DNA from: Lachnospiraceae bacterium
GTDB lineage: Bacteria > Bacillota > Clostridia > Lachnospirales > Lachnospiraceae
Length of the DNA: 64,000 nt
Reading direction: 5' to 3'
Assembly (NCBI GenBank): GCA_017427775.1
Contig: JAFRSD010000005.1
Location: 1-64,000 of the forward strand
Part shown: positions 35,130-44,202 of the stretch, in pieces
How positions within the stretch are numbered: position 1 is the first letter of the stretch
How the letters are laid out: every line of letters begins with the position of its first letter
Position numbers and translations under genes: made by a program
The notes under the pieces: model-generated
What the model saw: the letters and a program-made list of their open reading frames with translations, nothing else
Databases searched by the model: none
What the model was told of the DNA's origin: nothing

Positions 35130-37544
35130 TCACACGCCTCCGAACATCTTACAGAAGACGCGTTTCACCGGATTCAGTCCGTCCAAATAAATCTTACGGA
35201 GTCCCCGGTAATAGGTGATCATTGTCTTTCGTTCGTCTTCGGAAATCTTCCCTTCCGCATATGCAGCTCGCTCCGCGATATCCGTGATCACACGGAACGG
35301 ATCCGCTTCCGGAACCTTCGGAAGCTCCTTTCTGAGCCGCGCGTGGAATTCACGGTCCGCCTCATTCGCGCCGCGCGTGATCCCGAATCTTTCCGCAAGT
35401 TTCACGATATCCTCATACGCCGCGATGGTTGCCTTCTTCGTATTGCGGGCAAGAAGTTTGCGTTTTCGTCCCGAGCGGATCAAAGAGGACCTCGTCGCGG
35501 GAATGCCAAACATGAGAAGGATCACGGCACAAGCAAGAACTAACGGCCAGATCTTCGTCTTCGAAACAGTCTTCCCGGCACCGCCGTTCTTCGTTCCCGG
35601 AACGGGTGTCGGCGTTGCGGAGCCGGTAGGTTTCGGCGTAACCGTTCCCGAAGGCGTCACACCGGCCTGGCCGGTCGGTGTCGGCCGGTTGATCTCCCAC
35701 TCGCGGACTGAAGTTTCAAATCCCACGGTCGCCTCAATCGGGAACCAGCCGTAATCGTTAATCCAGATCTCCGCCCATGCATGCGCGTTTCCGTCCGGAA
35801 CCTTTACCATAACGCTTTCTGTAGACTGCGAGGATTCGGGCGTTCCCCAGACTTCCAGCACTTCTCCGTATCCGTCAGCGGTGTTGTCCGACTTGGCGGC
35901 TTTCACGATATCGGATCCATGGATGACATATCCTTCCGCGTAACGGGCGGGAACGCTGAGCAGGCGAAGGATCATGATCGCCGTCGAGGCAAAATGCTGA
36001 CAGTATCCGGCATGACTGTCTTCAATAAAGAACATTACCGGATCCTTATCCTCCGTGTTCTTCGGCGGATGCGTTGTATACAGATAATTCTCCCTGAGGT
36101 ACTGCTTGACGAAATCCACTTTGCCCTGCAGCGTATCCTGGTAGGTAACTGCAGGATGGTTCGGCAGATAATCATTATAGTACTCTTCGATAACGGGTCG
36201 CAGCGCCTCTTCGAACATCGCCGGCACTTCCGTAAACTGCATCATGGCATAATTCCACAGATATTCCTGCGCCGCCTTATGATACCACTCTCCGGAATCC
36301 GTTTCGATCAGCGATGAGGTGTTTTCCAGGATGCTTCCGTCAACCGCGACGCTTCCGGGAATTCCCTGGGTATTATAAATCATCATACCGTTCACTTCGC
36401 TGTAGGTATGATACTGATACGCGCTGGACGCTCCCGCGATCACGATTGTGATATCGCTCTTATAAAGCGGCATTAAAGCATCCCCAGGCGGGAACGCCTC
36501 CCGATTCTGGAACGCCTGATTCAGCAGAACATAGGACATGGTATCTTCAAACCCGTCTTCCATACTCTTCCAGTACTCGCTTTCTTTGCGGTAGAACTCA
36601 TAATAGTCCATGGAATCCTTCCGCCACCCGCCGAACTGGTATTGCTCCCCGGTATAGCCTTTGATATATGTCTGCGGGGCATTGGCCGGAAGATACACGA
36701 TAAGGTCGGTCTTATTCAGCGAGCGGATGCCCGCTTTTCCGATCATGCCGCCGGACATGCCTGCCAAATCGTCTCCGCCCTTATTGATCTTGTTATTCAC
36801 AAAATTTCCGATACGGGTGCCCGCATTGGCATTCCATTCACGTACCTTGTTCCGGATCTTTCCGCTCTCCCAACTTTCTTCGTGCCGGTCCTTATTCCAG
36901 ACTTCCACGCAGACAAGCGTCGCGATCACAAGCACCAGGATCATCAGCACTGAGTGCCCGACGACCGCCTGTGACCCGGCCTTTTCCCAGGACACCGTGA
37001 TCTTCAGATAGACCATCATGACGAAAAATGCGATCACAAGCGCCGGCGAAGGAAAGATATTCAGCACGAGTGCCAGAATAACGGCAGATACCGCGACGGA
37101 GATCCATCCGTAATAATTCTTGTTGGCCGTATAGGCGATTGCCAGCAGCATGCAGGCAAGCATTGCCGCAAGGCTCACGAGGATCAATAACGCCGCCGTT
37201 CCGTCCTTTTCCGACTCCGAGGCGATATCCAGATTGTATGCGGACGCGATCATCTTTGAGAACCGGTTGACGATTTCTTCGACGCCGTCGGCAACACTGC
37301 CCGAAAGCGCAAATCCGATTCCGAAGGTCGCGACAAAATACCCGCAGATCAGCCATGTACGGTATTTTCTCGCCGCGCACACGGCAACCGAGATTACCGA
37401 TGCAATCGCGATTACCGACAGGAGTCCCACCGACAGGTTAATGCCGAACATGTTGATCAAAAATCCGATGGCAACCGTATTACAAAGGAATACGTTAAAT
37501 GCGCGGAGGGACAGCCGCGGGAAGGTATTCTGACCTTTTTTCAC
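35130..37544 (-). CDS. Transglutaminase-like membrane protein (TgpA type)
   Basis: This protein of about 804 residues starts with GTG at 37544, overlapping the DUF58 stop by 4 nt with GGGAGG upstream. Seven or so N-terminal membrane segments (about residues 12-215) are followed by a large extracytoplasmic part. Its transglutaminase core shows GYCQHFASTAIMIL (Cys), NAHAWAEIW (His) and WFPIEAT (acid, Glu in place of the common Asp). A Pro/Thr-rich linker, one more membrane helix (about 680-700) and a cytoplasmic DUF4129-like tail complete it. With MoxR and DUF58 it forms a widespread operon thought to act on envelope proteins; the reaction is not known. Confidence 0.92.
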   Translation of the reverse strand: MKKGQNTFPRLSLRAFNVFLCNTVAIGFLINMFGINLSVGLLSVIAIASVISVAVCAARKYRTWLICGYFVATFGIGFALSGSVADGVEEIVNRFSKMIASAYNLDIASESEKDGTAALLILVSLAAMLACMLLAIAYTANKNYYGWISVAVSAVILALVLNIFPSPALVIAFFVMMVYLKITVSWEKAGSQAVVGHSVLMILVLVIATLVCVEVWNKDRHEESWESGKIRNKVREWNANAGTRIGNFVNNKINKGGDDLAGMSGGMIGKAGIRSLNKTDLIVYLPANAPQTYIKGYTGEQYQFGGWRKDSMDYYEFYRKESEYWKSMEDGFEDTMSYVLLNQAFQNREAFPPGDALMPLYKSDITIVIAGASSAYQYHTYSEVNGMMIYNTQGIPGSVAVDGSILENTSSLIETDSGEWYHKAAQEYLWNYAMMQFTEVPAMFEEALRPVIEEYYNDYLPNHPAVTYQDTLQGKVDFVKQYLRENYLYTTHPPKNTEDKDPVMFFIEDSHAGYCQHFASTAIMILRLLSVPARYAEGYVIHGSDIVKAAKSDNTADGYGEVLEVWGTPESSQSTESVMVKVPDGNAHAWAEIWINDYGWFPIEATVGFETSVREWEINRPTPTGQAGVTPSGTVTPKPTGSATPTPVPGTKNGGAGKTVSKTKIWPLVLACAVILLMFGIPATRSSLIRSGRKRKLLARNTKKATIAAYEDIVKLAERFGITRGANEADREFHARLRKELPKVPEADPFRVITDIAERAAYAEGKISEDERKTMITYYRGLRKIYLDGLNPVKRVFCKMFGGV

Positions 37545-38719
37545 AGTGCACCTCCCATCCCGGAGATGTCCTCCGGAAAATACGACGGCCGAATGGGGAA
37601 TTCTCTCCATTCGCCTTCATCTTTACAGGTGCCGTCCTTAGCAATGACGAAGCAATCCACGAAAGCATCGCCGCGAAGGTTCCGTAATGACTGAAGACCG
37701 GTCTCGTCCTTTGCGTTCGTGATATAGAAGATATTACGGTAACGCTCCCGCGGGTTCTCCGCGAAATAAAGCGGAACCACGCTCTCCTCTTCCTTCGTAA
37801 GCTGACAGCTGAACACCTGCGGAACGATAGCGTATACATCCTCCGCTGTCTCGATCGTCTGTCTGCTGAGAACGCGCCGTACCGTATCGTACCACGCGAA
37901 GCGGTGGCGATGTCCGTCACGTGCAAGATGCTCGCTCAATGAGAATGCGGCTTCGAAAAGCGTCGTGATCTCCTCGTCATCTTCCGTGCGAACCATATCA
38001 AGGAGCACGAGCGAAGCACACTCCACCGGCAGGCCGAGTTCCTTCACGATCAGTTCGTCCTGCTTGGCTGTCAAAGACCAGTGAATACGGTTCCTGCGGT
38101 CGCCCGGCCGGTATTCACGCGTGCCGAACAGTTCGGACGGGTCATCACCCGGCTTTACGGTAGAATACTCTTCCTCTTCAATGTATGCATACGGATTGTG
38201 GCGGAAAGGCGTCTCCGCGATTTCCGAAAGCATCAGCATGATGCTGAACGATACTTCCGCCGCGGATACCCGTCCCGCACAGCAAAAAAGCCCCAGCGGA
38301 TCACACACCCGGACTTTCTTCAGACTGCACGATACGTTGCCGGGGTGATTGAACTCTGCCTGCAGATATTCTTTCGTAGTCCCCCGGGCCGTAACAGCCG
38401 TTTTTACTTTCTTCTGTTTGGATTGATTCTTCTGGACATCGGTCACGGAATAATGTACGATGACATCTCCCGTCGTCAGAAATCCCGTATTCCGGATCAG
38501 GAAGCAAAGCTTCGCGGCATCGGGATTGTCGTCCGTGAATTCGGGATTGCCCCATTCGATATAAACTTTTCCGCTAAGCACCAGGCAATAGACCAGCGCG
38601 GCAACCGGCAGAAGGAAGCTCATGAACAGGATGACATATAATCCGTAATTATTGTAGATCATGGAAACATAGAAGATTCCGATCAGATAGAAGCAATACA
38701 AGAGTCGGTTCTTGTGCAT
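37541..38719 (-). CDS. DUF58 domain protein
   Basis: This 392-residue protein has two N-terminal membrane helices (residues about 6-24 and 28-48). The DUF58 signature, YRPGDRRNRIHWSLTAKQDELIVKE, is near residue 200, followed by a von Willebrand A-like fold lacking a full MIDAS. It is 63 nt after the MoxR gene and is coupled to the transglutaminase gene by a GTGA overlap. It probably acts as an adaptor between the AAA+ ATPase and the membrane partner. Confidence 0.9.
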   Translation of the reverse strand: MHKNRLLYCFYLIGIFYVSMIYNNYGLYVILFMSFLLPVAALVYCLVLSGKVYIEWGNPEFTDDNPDAAKLCFLIRNTGFLTTGDVIVHYSVTDVQKNQSKQKKVKTAVTARGTTKEYLQAEFNHPGNVSCSLKKVRVCDPLGLFCCAGRVSAAEVSFSIMLMLSEIAETPFRHNPYAYIEEEEYSTVKPGDDPSELFGTREYRPGDRRNRIHWSLTAKQDELIVKELGLPVECASLVLLDMVRTEDDEEITTLFEAAFSLSEHLARDGHRHRFAWYDTVRRVLSRQTIETAEDVYAIVPQVFSCQLTKEEESVVPLYFAENPRERYRNIFYITNAKDETGLQSLRNLRGDAFVDCFVIAKDGTCKDEGEWREFPIRPSYFPEDISGMGGAL

Positions 38720-38782
38720 TATATCCCCCTACACAACAAGTCGCACGGCCGGAACCGGCCGCGGACAGAATCTCCGGCGCGC

Positions 38783-39790
38783 CTATTTTCCGGCTGCGGA
38801 AATGCGCGGCGAAGGAACATTCCGAAGAATATCCATAGCGATAAATGCAATCTCCGCCTTCTGCGCTCTTGCGGTCGCCGTCAGAATGAGACGGTGTGCA
38901 ACCGTGCAGACAAATACGTCCGCGACATCCTCCGGCAGAACATAGTTCCGGCCCGAAAGGAATGCCTTCGCCTTTGCCATGGCAACAAGCGCCAGCGATC
39001 CGCGCGGGCTGACACCGAGGGCGATCATCGAATGATTTCTCGTGCGGTTTACAAGCTCTGTGATATAACGATAGATGGAATCATGGACAAATACGCATTC
39101 TGCCGCTTCTCTGCAAGCGAGAAGGCCTTCCTTCGACAGTACGCTTGCAACGCTTTCGAGCGGATCCGCGGTGCTTCTTGCCTTCATCATGGCAATCTCG
39201 GATTCCGCCTGCGGATAGCCCATGCTGAGACGGACCATGAAACGGTCCAGCTGGGAATCCGGAAGCATCTGCGTGCCGGCGGCACCGACCGGGTTCTGCG
39301 TAGCGATTACAATGAACGGATTGGGAAGCGCTCTTGTCTCGCCCTCAACCGTGATATTTCCTTCCTCCATTGCCTCAAGAAGTGCCGACTGCGTCTTCGA
39401 CGAAGTACGGTTGATCTCATCGGCAAGATATAAGTTACAGAGAATGCTTCCCGGAACATAAACCTTCTGCTTCTCGTCCTTATCGTACATACAGAATCCG
39501 ACTACGTCGGACGGCATGATATCCGGTGTAAACTGCGTTCTCTTATAGTCTAAGTTCATGGCTTTGGAACATGCAACGGCAAGCGTCGTCTTTCCTACGC
39601 CGGGGACATCCTCAAGAAGGATGTGGCCGCCTGCAATGATGGCGGTCAAAACATTACGAATAACATCGTCCTTACCGACGATTACTTTCTTAATCTCCGC
39701 TTCGACGCGGGCCATGGCGCCGTAATCCGCACCTTTTCCTTTTCTGCCCGTCGCATCCGCATGGAGACGCTCAAAATTCTCTGAAGTCAT
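38783..39790 (-). CDS. MoxR-family AAA+ ATPase
   Basis: This 335-residue ATPase has Walker A EDVPGVGKTT (about residue 58), Walker B LYLADEINR, sensor 1 IATQNP and the arginine-finger region QLDRFMV. MoxR proteins are chaperone-like and help assemble or activate complexes. It is the first gene of the MoxR-DUF58-transglutaminase operon. No clear promoter was found in the 160 nt upstream. Confidence 0.95.
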   Translation of the reverse strand: MTSENFERLHADATGRKGKGADYGAMARVEAEIKKVIVGKDDVIRNVLTAIIAGGHILLEDVPGVGKTTLAVACSKAMNLDYKRTQFTPDIMPSDVVGFCMYDKDEKQKVYVPGSILCNLYLADEINRTSSKTQSALLEAMEEGNITVEGETRALPNPFIVIATQNPVGAAGTQMLPDSQLDRFMVRLSMGYPQAESEIAMMKARSTADPLESVASVLSKEGLLACREAAECVFVHDSIYRYITELVNRTRNHSMIALGVSPRGSLALVAMAKAKAFLSGRNYVLPEDVADVFVCTVAHRLILTATARAQKAEIAFIAMDILRNVPSPRISAAGK

Positions 39791-39857
39791 ACAATCTCTC
39801 CGTCACATGGCCGCTATCCGGCCGTTAATCGTGCGAAAAACGCACATTTCTTCTTTA

Positions 39858-39896
39858 TCACACAAACCCCGTGCCGGGAATAGAGACGGCACGGGG
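39858..39896 (-). terminator. Terminator of the DUF1508 gene
   Basis: On the minus strand CCCCGTGCCG and CGGCACGGGG form a perfect 10-bp stem with a 10-nt loop, followed by TTTGTGTG. The U-tract is short. Confidence 0.6.
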
Positions 39897-39950
39897 ATTT
39901 CGAATTGTTACTCTCTTATAACCGGGACAGTCCCGCGAAAGAAATTCGGA

Positions 39951-40319
39951 TTAAGCCTCCGTAACAGGTGCCTCGGGAGCATTCTTCTGAACGCTTGCGA
40001 TACCGTTCATGCAGCTTGCCTTCGTCTTATAACCTTCGCTCGTAGCGATGATCTCGCCATTCGTAGCTTTCAGGCGGAAACGGAACTCACCCTTCTTGTC
40101 GTTGTAAACCTCAAACTTCGGATGCTTAGCCTTTTCGAAGCCTTCTACGGTCTGGTCCTCGATGTTAGCGGCAACGGCATTCTTACGAACGCTCTCGATA
40201 CCGTTCTTACAGGACTTCTCGCTGGAATAAACTTCACTTGTTGCAATAACTTCACCATTGCCGGCCTTCAGATCGAACTTAATGCCGCTGGCAACCGTCT
40301 TAATAACAAATTTACCCAT
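39951..40319 (-). CDS. DUF1508 (YegP-like) tandem-repeat protein
   Basis: This 122-residue protein has two DUF1508 repeats (residues about 1-50 and 66-115), each with a strand pattern FxLKAxNGExIATSExY followed by CxNGIxSVxKNA. E. coli YegP is built the same way; its function is not known. It is a single-gene unit with a strong promoter. Confidence 0.9.
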   Translation of the reverse strand: MGKFVIKTVASGIKFDLKAGNGEVIATSEVYSSEKSCKNGIESVRKNAVAANIEDQTVEGFEKAKHPKFEVYNDKKGEFRFRLKATNGEIIATSEGYKTKASCMNGIASVQKNAPEAPVTEA

Positions 40320-40370
40320 AATACTCTTCCTCCTGATTTCTCGGGTTAGATAAATATTACCCTACAGAAT

Positions 40371-40399
40371 AGTATATTTCATAGGGAAAGCCTTGTCAA
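40371..40399 (-). promoter_or_regulatory. Promoter of the DUF1508 gene
   Basis: On the minus strand TTGACA (40394-40399) and TATACT (40371-40376) are separated by 17 nt. Confidence 0.8.
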
Positions 40400-40414
40400 T
40401 CAAAAACTTCCCGA

Positions 40415-40442
40415 TTGACTTTTGCGTAAAATGGGCTATAAT
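40415..40442 (+). promoter_or_regulatory. Promoter of tRNA-Ala(CGC)
   Basis: TTGACT and TATAAT are separated by 16 nt, divergent from the DUF1508 promoter only 15 nt away. Confidence 0.8.
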
Positions 40443-40484
40443 GACACCGTAATCCTTTGTTCCGCCTAGCCGGAACGGCGATTC

Positions 40485-40557
40485 GGGGTATTAGCTCAGC
40501 TGGGAGAGCGCCAGGTTCGCAATCTGGAGGCCAGGGGTTCGATCCCCCTATGCTCCA
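40485..40557 (+). tRNA. tRNA-Ala, anticodon CGC
   Basis: The 73 bases fold as a complete cloverleaf. The acceptor is GGGGTAT/ATGCTCC with two G-U pairs, the D arm is GCTC/GAGC, the anticodon loop is TTCGCAA, and the T arm is AGGGG TTCGATC CCCCT. Anticodon CGC reads GCG (Ala). CCA is not encoded. A terminator follows 25 nt later. Confidence 0.95.
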
Positions 40558-40582
40558 TTGAAAACAGACACGAAATGACAGA

Positions 40583-40617
40583 AAAAAAGGCATATTCTTC
40601 GGGGTTATGCCTTTTTT
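40583..40617 (+). terminator. tRNA-Ala(CGC) terminator
   Basis: AAAAAAGGCATA pairs with TATGCCTTTTTT around an 11-nt loop. Confidence 0.85.
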
Positions 40618-40647
40618 CTTATTCTTCGCGTTTTCCTGCTTTTTCAC

Positions 40648-40676
40648 TTGCAGTTGAATTTTCCTTTTGCTAAAAT
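40648..40676 (+). promoter_or_regulatory. Promoter of the Cys-stalk surface protein gene
   Basis: TTGCAG (40648-40653) and TAAAAT (40671-40676) are separated by 17 nt. Confidence 0.55.
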
Positions 40677-40707
40677 AATCTTATCATCAGGAAAGGATGA
40701 CAACATT

Positions 40708-42063
40708 ATGAGAAAAATGCAAAAAAGTCTGACTGTTCTATTGTCTTTGATTCTGCTTCTTTCTTTGGTTTCACCGGCTGCGGCTGCTGACAAGGTCAAT
40801 CCGTTCGCACCCCCGGCTCCGGAGCATGTCTCCGTAAGATGGATGGAAACCAACGACTCTCCCACATCCTGCTCCTTCTCCTACAGCGTTCCGACAGTGA
40901 TGTCCGATTTCCAGAAGGCATTTGACGATGCTGAGGACAAGGAAGCGTTTCTTGCCCCGTATGGTCTCGATGATGCCTGGTTCACTCTGCAGATAGACTG
41001 GGCTCTCGATGATGTGAACGATCCCGTGTCCGGCTGGCATTATAACAAGTACTGGGACGGTGACTCCTATCACGGTCTCGGCAAGGACAGCGAGGGAAAG
41101 CTCCATTACAGCGAGTGGGATTATGTTGACTGCGGTATCGGCAATATCACCGAAACCGTCAACGATGTCTGGATCCTTCGCGGCGTCCCGAACGACGACC
41201 GCTTAAACGGCAATCCCGAGACCGGTTTGATCGGTGTAAAGGACCAGCTTCGCCCGGATCAGTTTACCTACGATTACGAGAACGAAGCCCTGTATATTGA
41301 CTTTACAAAGCACACGGTATATGTGCGTGCGCGCTTTGTTTTCGTCGCTCGCAAGACCGGCGTTGAAGGGGAACAGTATTACTTCTCCCCTTGGTCCGAG
41401 ACGGCAAGCTGCGGCAAGGATGCCGCCTCCTACACCGTGATCAAGCCCGGCGATATCGCGGCTCCGGAGATTACCGATCTGCATATGACGGATAAGGAAT
41501 TCAACGGCAATCCGGTGGTTGCTTTCACGCTCACGGTTCCGGACGCTCTCGCGAAAATGGGAGTTGACGCTTCCGCCCACGGCGGCTACATCTACATTGA
41601 AACGGAAGCCCGCGTAAAGGGCGACACGGAATGGGTTAACATGAGCAACACCGACCGTGACATTAAGCCCGGCGAAATGGAATGCGCCCTGCTTTCTCTT
41701 CTGAGCGACGAACATCCGTCCATCGACAAGAACACGCCGATTGAGCTGCGATGCCGTTACCGCTGCGACCAGGAGGGTGTGGATGAGGATGTGTTCTCGG
41801 AATACTCGAAGGTGCTGACCTTTGAGACAACCGAGATTGGCAACGATTTGCTGCCGACACCGACGGCTGGGGCCGACGCAGAGGAGCCCAATTCGACGAC
41901 CGAGAATAAGAAAGATGACAAATGTCCCATCTGCCATTTCTGCCCGCAGCCTCTCGGACTTTGCATCTTCATCTGGCTTCTGATCATCATCGTGATCGTC
42001 GTTATTGTTATCGTGATCATCAAAGCGACCAAGAAGGATAAGGATCAGAAAGAAAACAAATAA
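40708..42063 (+). CDS. Unknown surface protein with signal peptide, Cys-rich juxtamembrane motif and C-terminal anchor
   Basis: This protein has 451 residues. An open frame extends 20 codons upstream, but the ATG at 40708 has GGAAAGGATGA before it and opens a clean Sec signal peptide ending in SPAAAA-D. The mature part is acidic and Trp/Tyr-rich, with beta-sandwich-like segments (residues about 60-240 and 255-375) resembling fibronectin III or Ig-like folds. Near the end are CPICHFCPQPLGLC and a very hydrophobic Ile/Val membrane helix, then a Lys-rich tail. The four Cys may bind metal or be acylated. I know no assigned function. Confidence 0.82.
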   Translation: MRKMQKSLTVLLSLILLLSLVSPAAAADKVNPFAPPAPEHVSVRWMETNDSPTSCSFSYSVPTVMSDFQKAFDDAEDKEAFLAPYGLDDAWFTLQIDWALDDVNDPVSGWHYNKYWDGDSYHGLGKDSEGKLHYSEWDYVDCGIGNITETVNDVWILRGVPNDDRLNGNPETGLIGVKDQLRPDQFTYDYENEALYIDFTKHTVYVRARFVFVARKTGVEGEQYYFSPWSETASCGKDAASYTVIKPGDIAAPEITDLHMTDKEFNGNPVVAFTLTVPDALAKMGVDASAHGGYIYIETEARVKGDTEWVNMSNTDRDIKPGEMECALLSLLSDEHPSIDKNTPIELRCRYRCDQEGVDEDVFSEYSKVLTFETTEIGNDLLPTPTAGADAEEPNSTTENKKDDKCPICHFCPQPLGLCIFIWLLIIIVIVVIVIVIIKATKKDKDQKENK

Positions 42064-42088
42064 GACTGTAAAACGCTCTGATACGAAG

Positions 42089-42122
42089 AAAGGTTCCCGC
42101 GCCGACGCACGGGAACCTTTTT
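42089..42122 (+). terminator. Terminator shared by convergent genes
   Basis: AAAGGTTCCCG and CGGGAACCTTT form a perfect 11-bp stem followed by TT on the plus strand (T5 in all) and TTTCTTC on the minus strand. It probably ends both neighbouring genes. Confidence 0.8.
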
Positions 42123-42135
42123 GATTGTATTTGTA

Positions 42136-44154
42136 TTACCAGTTTCCGCCGGTTGCCTTACTGAGGCTGATACCGTTCTCACCGAGCGGGATGGCGTGGT
42201 CAAGTCCGACAAATTTGCCGTTCTGCTGCCAGAGTACCTGCTTCACGAAATTGTATTTCTCGGTGTCCCAGGTCTTAAAGTCATCTAAAAGCAACCCGCC
42301 GGTATCACCGGAGTTGGCGTTCAGACACCAAAAGGTATGGTTCAGATGGTATTTGGCGATCAGCTGACGCATATAGGTCATCCAGGTCAGGTTCGGCTCT
42401 GTCATAAAGCCGCCCCACTCACCGATCAGAAGCGGTGCGATGTTCTCCTCGTAAATGTAGAACCAGTTATCCTTCCAGCAGTCCTTCATCAGGCTGTCAT
42501 AGGTAAACGTACCCTCGAACCACGGCTGTTTATAAACGGTCGGCCCGTAATCGTGCGGCGAATACACGAGTTTGTTCTGGTATTTGCCCAAATTCACAGG
42601 ATACTTCTTTACGCCGCGAAGGTTGCCGCCCCACCAGTTGAAGTAGTAGTCCTTTTCGTTGGTTGAATGGTAATCCGAATTGGTCGACAGATCCATCGGA
42701 AAGATTTCCGTTCCCTCAACCAGGATCAGTACGTTCGGATTCTTCGCAAGAATCTTCGCTGCCGCCGTTTCCGCGACGAATTTCCAGTTGTTCTCGCTCT
42801 TCGAGTCGTTCCAAATTGCTGCCCCGCTGCCCTCATAAGGCTTTCCATGTGGCTCGTTCTTTAAGTCAAATCCGATGATCGTGTCGTTGTTCTTATAGCG
42901 GTCGGCCATCCACTCGAGCGCCGCATAATAATCCATAACCGAAATCTTGGATGTATACCAGAGGTTCACGTTGTGGCCGGAAGCATTGGTTTCCGCGCTA
43001 TGGATATCGGGGATAACCTTGATGCCGTTCGTTTCGGCAAGCACAAGGAAGTAGTCCCAGATCTCCAGGCTGTTCATACTGTTCAGCACCGTATTGTAAG
43101 CGTTGTTGTAGTTTGCCTTCGGATACTCCCCGCGCTTCCACTGAAGGATCAGTTCGGCGGAGATCGGTACCCGGATCAGATTGAAGCCGTGATCCGCGAT
43201 TGCCTTTACCGTCGGCTCCAGCTGGCTGTTCCACAAGCCGTCAAATGTGTTCGTGCCCGTATTGTATCCGAACCAGTTCAGTCCGGTCAGCCATACCTGC
43301 TTGCCGTTCTTATCGTAAATCCTGCGACCGTCCGTATAAAGCCAGTCATCACCCTGAACCGCTTTCTCGGGACGTGTCAAAAGTTTCTTGACATCTACCG
43401 TTCCGCCGTTCTGGCCGTTCTGGTTATTCTGGTTGTTCTGATTATTGCCGTTATTGATGGCGTTCTGATCGACCTTGCCTGCCGTCACGACGCATGCCTT
43501 GCCGTTCAGCGTGGCACCGGTGATCTTCAGGTTACTCTTCGTGCCGAGATTGCAACCGATCGCGATAGCTCCGCCGGCGGGAATATCCGAGTTGTATCCG
43601 GCATCGGTGATCGTCAGCGTGTTGCCTTTTACCGTCCAGGTTCCGTTCCATCCGTTTACGCGGTCCAGTCCCTCGATCGTAAGCACCAGTTTCCACCCCT
43701 TAACGGCGGTCTTGGTATAATTACGGATCGCAATATCAAGGCCGTACATATTGACGTCCTTATCTACCCAGCTGTTGCCTGCGGAATACTCGATCTGATA
43801 ACCGTCCGTCACCTTCGGTGTCGGCGTGGGTTCTTCAGTCGGACCAGGCTCCTCCGTCGGTTCGGGCTCATCCGTCGGCGTCGGCTCCTCAGTCGGTATC
43901 GGGTCGCCCGTCGGGTCCGGCCCATCGGTCGGTGTCGGCTCGTCTGTCGGATGATCAGTCGGGTTTGCCTCTCCCGTTACAACCGGTTTGCCTGACGGAT
44001 TCCCATTCGCACCGTTCTTGTTCTGTTCCTTCTTCAGGCGTCCGGCTTTGCCGATCACGACGATCAAAGCAATCGTGAGACCGATGATCACAACGGCCAT
44101 AGCGGCAATCGCGATCCAAAAGCCTTTCCCTTTCAGTTTGTTCTTCCACTCCAT
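42136..44154 (-). CDS. Membrane-anchored GH5 cellulase with CBM2-like domain
   Basis: This 672-residue enzyme is predicted to cleave beta-1,4-glucan. A single N-terminal membrane helix (residues about 12-36) with no cleavage site makes it a type II surface protein. Then come Pro/Thr/Glu repeats (about 65-115), a carbohydrate-binding domain of CBM2 type (about 118-225, with NGWNGTWTV), an Asn/Gln linker and the GH5 barrel. GFDLKNEPHG carries the acid/base Glu and LLIGEWGG the nucleophile Glu; NWFGYNT and PDIHS are also typical. AGGAGG precedes the ATG and TATAAT is at 44182-44187. It points to a plant-fibre habitat. Confidence 0.94.
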   Translation of the reverse strand: MEWKNKLKGKGFWIAIAAMAVVIIGLTIALIVVIGKAGRLKKEQNKNGANGNPSGKPVVTGEANPTDHPTDEPTPTDGPDPTGDPIPTEEPTPTDEPEPTEEPGPTEEPTPTPKVTDGYQIEYSAGNSWVDKDVNMYGLDIAIRNYTKTAVKGWKLVLTIEGLDRVNGWNGTWTVKGNTLTITDAGYNSDIPAGGAIAIGCNLGTKSNLKITGATLNGKACVVTAGKVDQNAINNGNNQNNQNNQNGQNGGTVDVKKLLTRPEKAVQGDDWLYTDGRRIYDKNGKQVWLTGLNWFGYNTGTNTFDGLWNSQLEPTVKAIADHGFNLIRVPISAELILQWKRGEYPKANYNNAYNTVLNSMNSLEIWDYFLVLAETNGIKVIPDIHSAETNASGHNVNLWYTSKISVMDYYAALEWMADRYKNNDTIIGFDLKNEPHGKPYEGSGAAIWNDSKSENNWKFVAETAAAKILAKNPNVLILVEGTEIFPMDLSTNSDYHSTNEKDYYFNWWGGNLRGVKKYPVNLGKYQNKLVYSPHDYGPTVYKQPWFEGTFTYDSLMKDCWKDNWFYIYEENIAPLLIGEWGGFMTEPNLTWMTYMRQLIAKYHLNHTFWCLNANSGDTGGLLLDDFKTWDTEKYNFVKQVLWQQNGKFVGLDHAIPLGENGISLSKATGGNW
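43391..43460 (-). repeat. Asn/Gln linker repeat of the GH5 gene
   Basis: The tract codes NNQN units (NNGNNQNNQNNQN) joining the CBM and catalytic domains. Confidence 0.6.
43805..43965 (-). repeat. Pro-Thr-Glu repeat tract of the GH5 gene
   Basis: Imperfect 12-nt and 18-nt units encode PTEEP, PTDGP and PTDEP. It is a spacer between the membrane anchor and the binding domain. Confidence 0.7.
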
Positions 44155-44181
44155 ACGAATCCTCCTGTCTTACACGCGCAT

Positions 44182-44187
44182 ATTATA
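44182..44187 (-). promoter_or_regulatory. Possible -10 of the GH5 gene
   Basis: The minus strand reads TATAAT 27 nt upstream of the start codon; the -35 region is GC-rich and shows no match. Confidence 0.4.
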
Positions 44188-44202
44188 ATCCGGCCGGCCC
44201 GG

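Noticed and set aside
40396-40647. Minus-strand open frame of 83 codons over tRNA-Ala(CGC)
   Set aside because: Its middle is the complement of the tRNA, which gives a familiar spurious peptide; no ribosome binding site.
43391-43965. Repeats in the GH5 gene as a possible CRISPR array
   Set aside because: The units are short, vary in length and stay in frame, encoding Pro-Thr-Glu and Asn-Gln linkers. There are no spacers of constant size.
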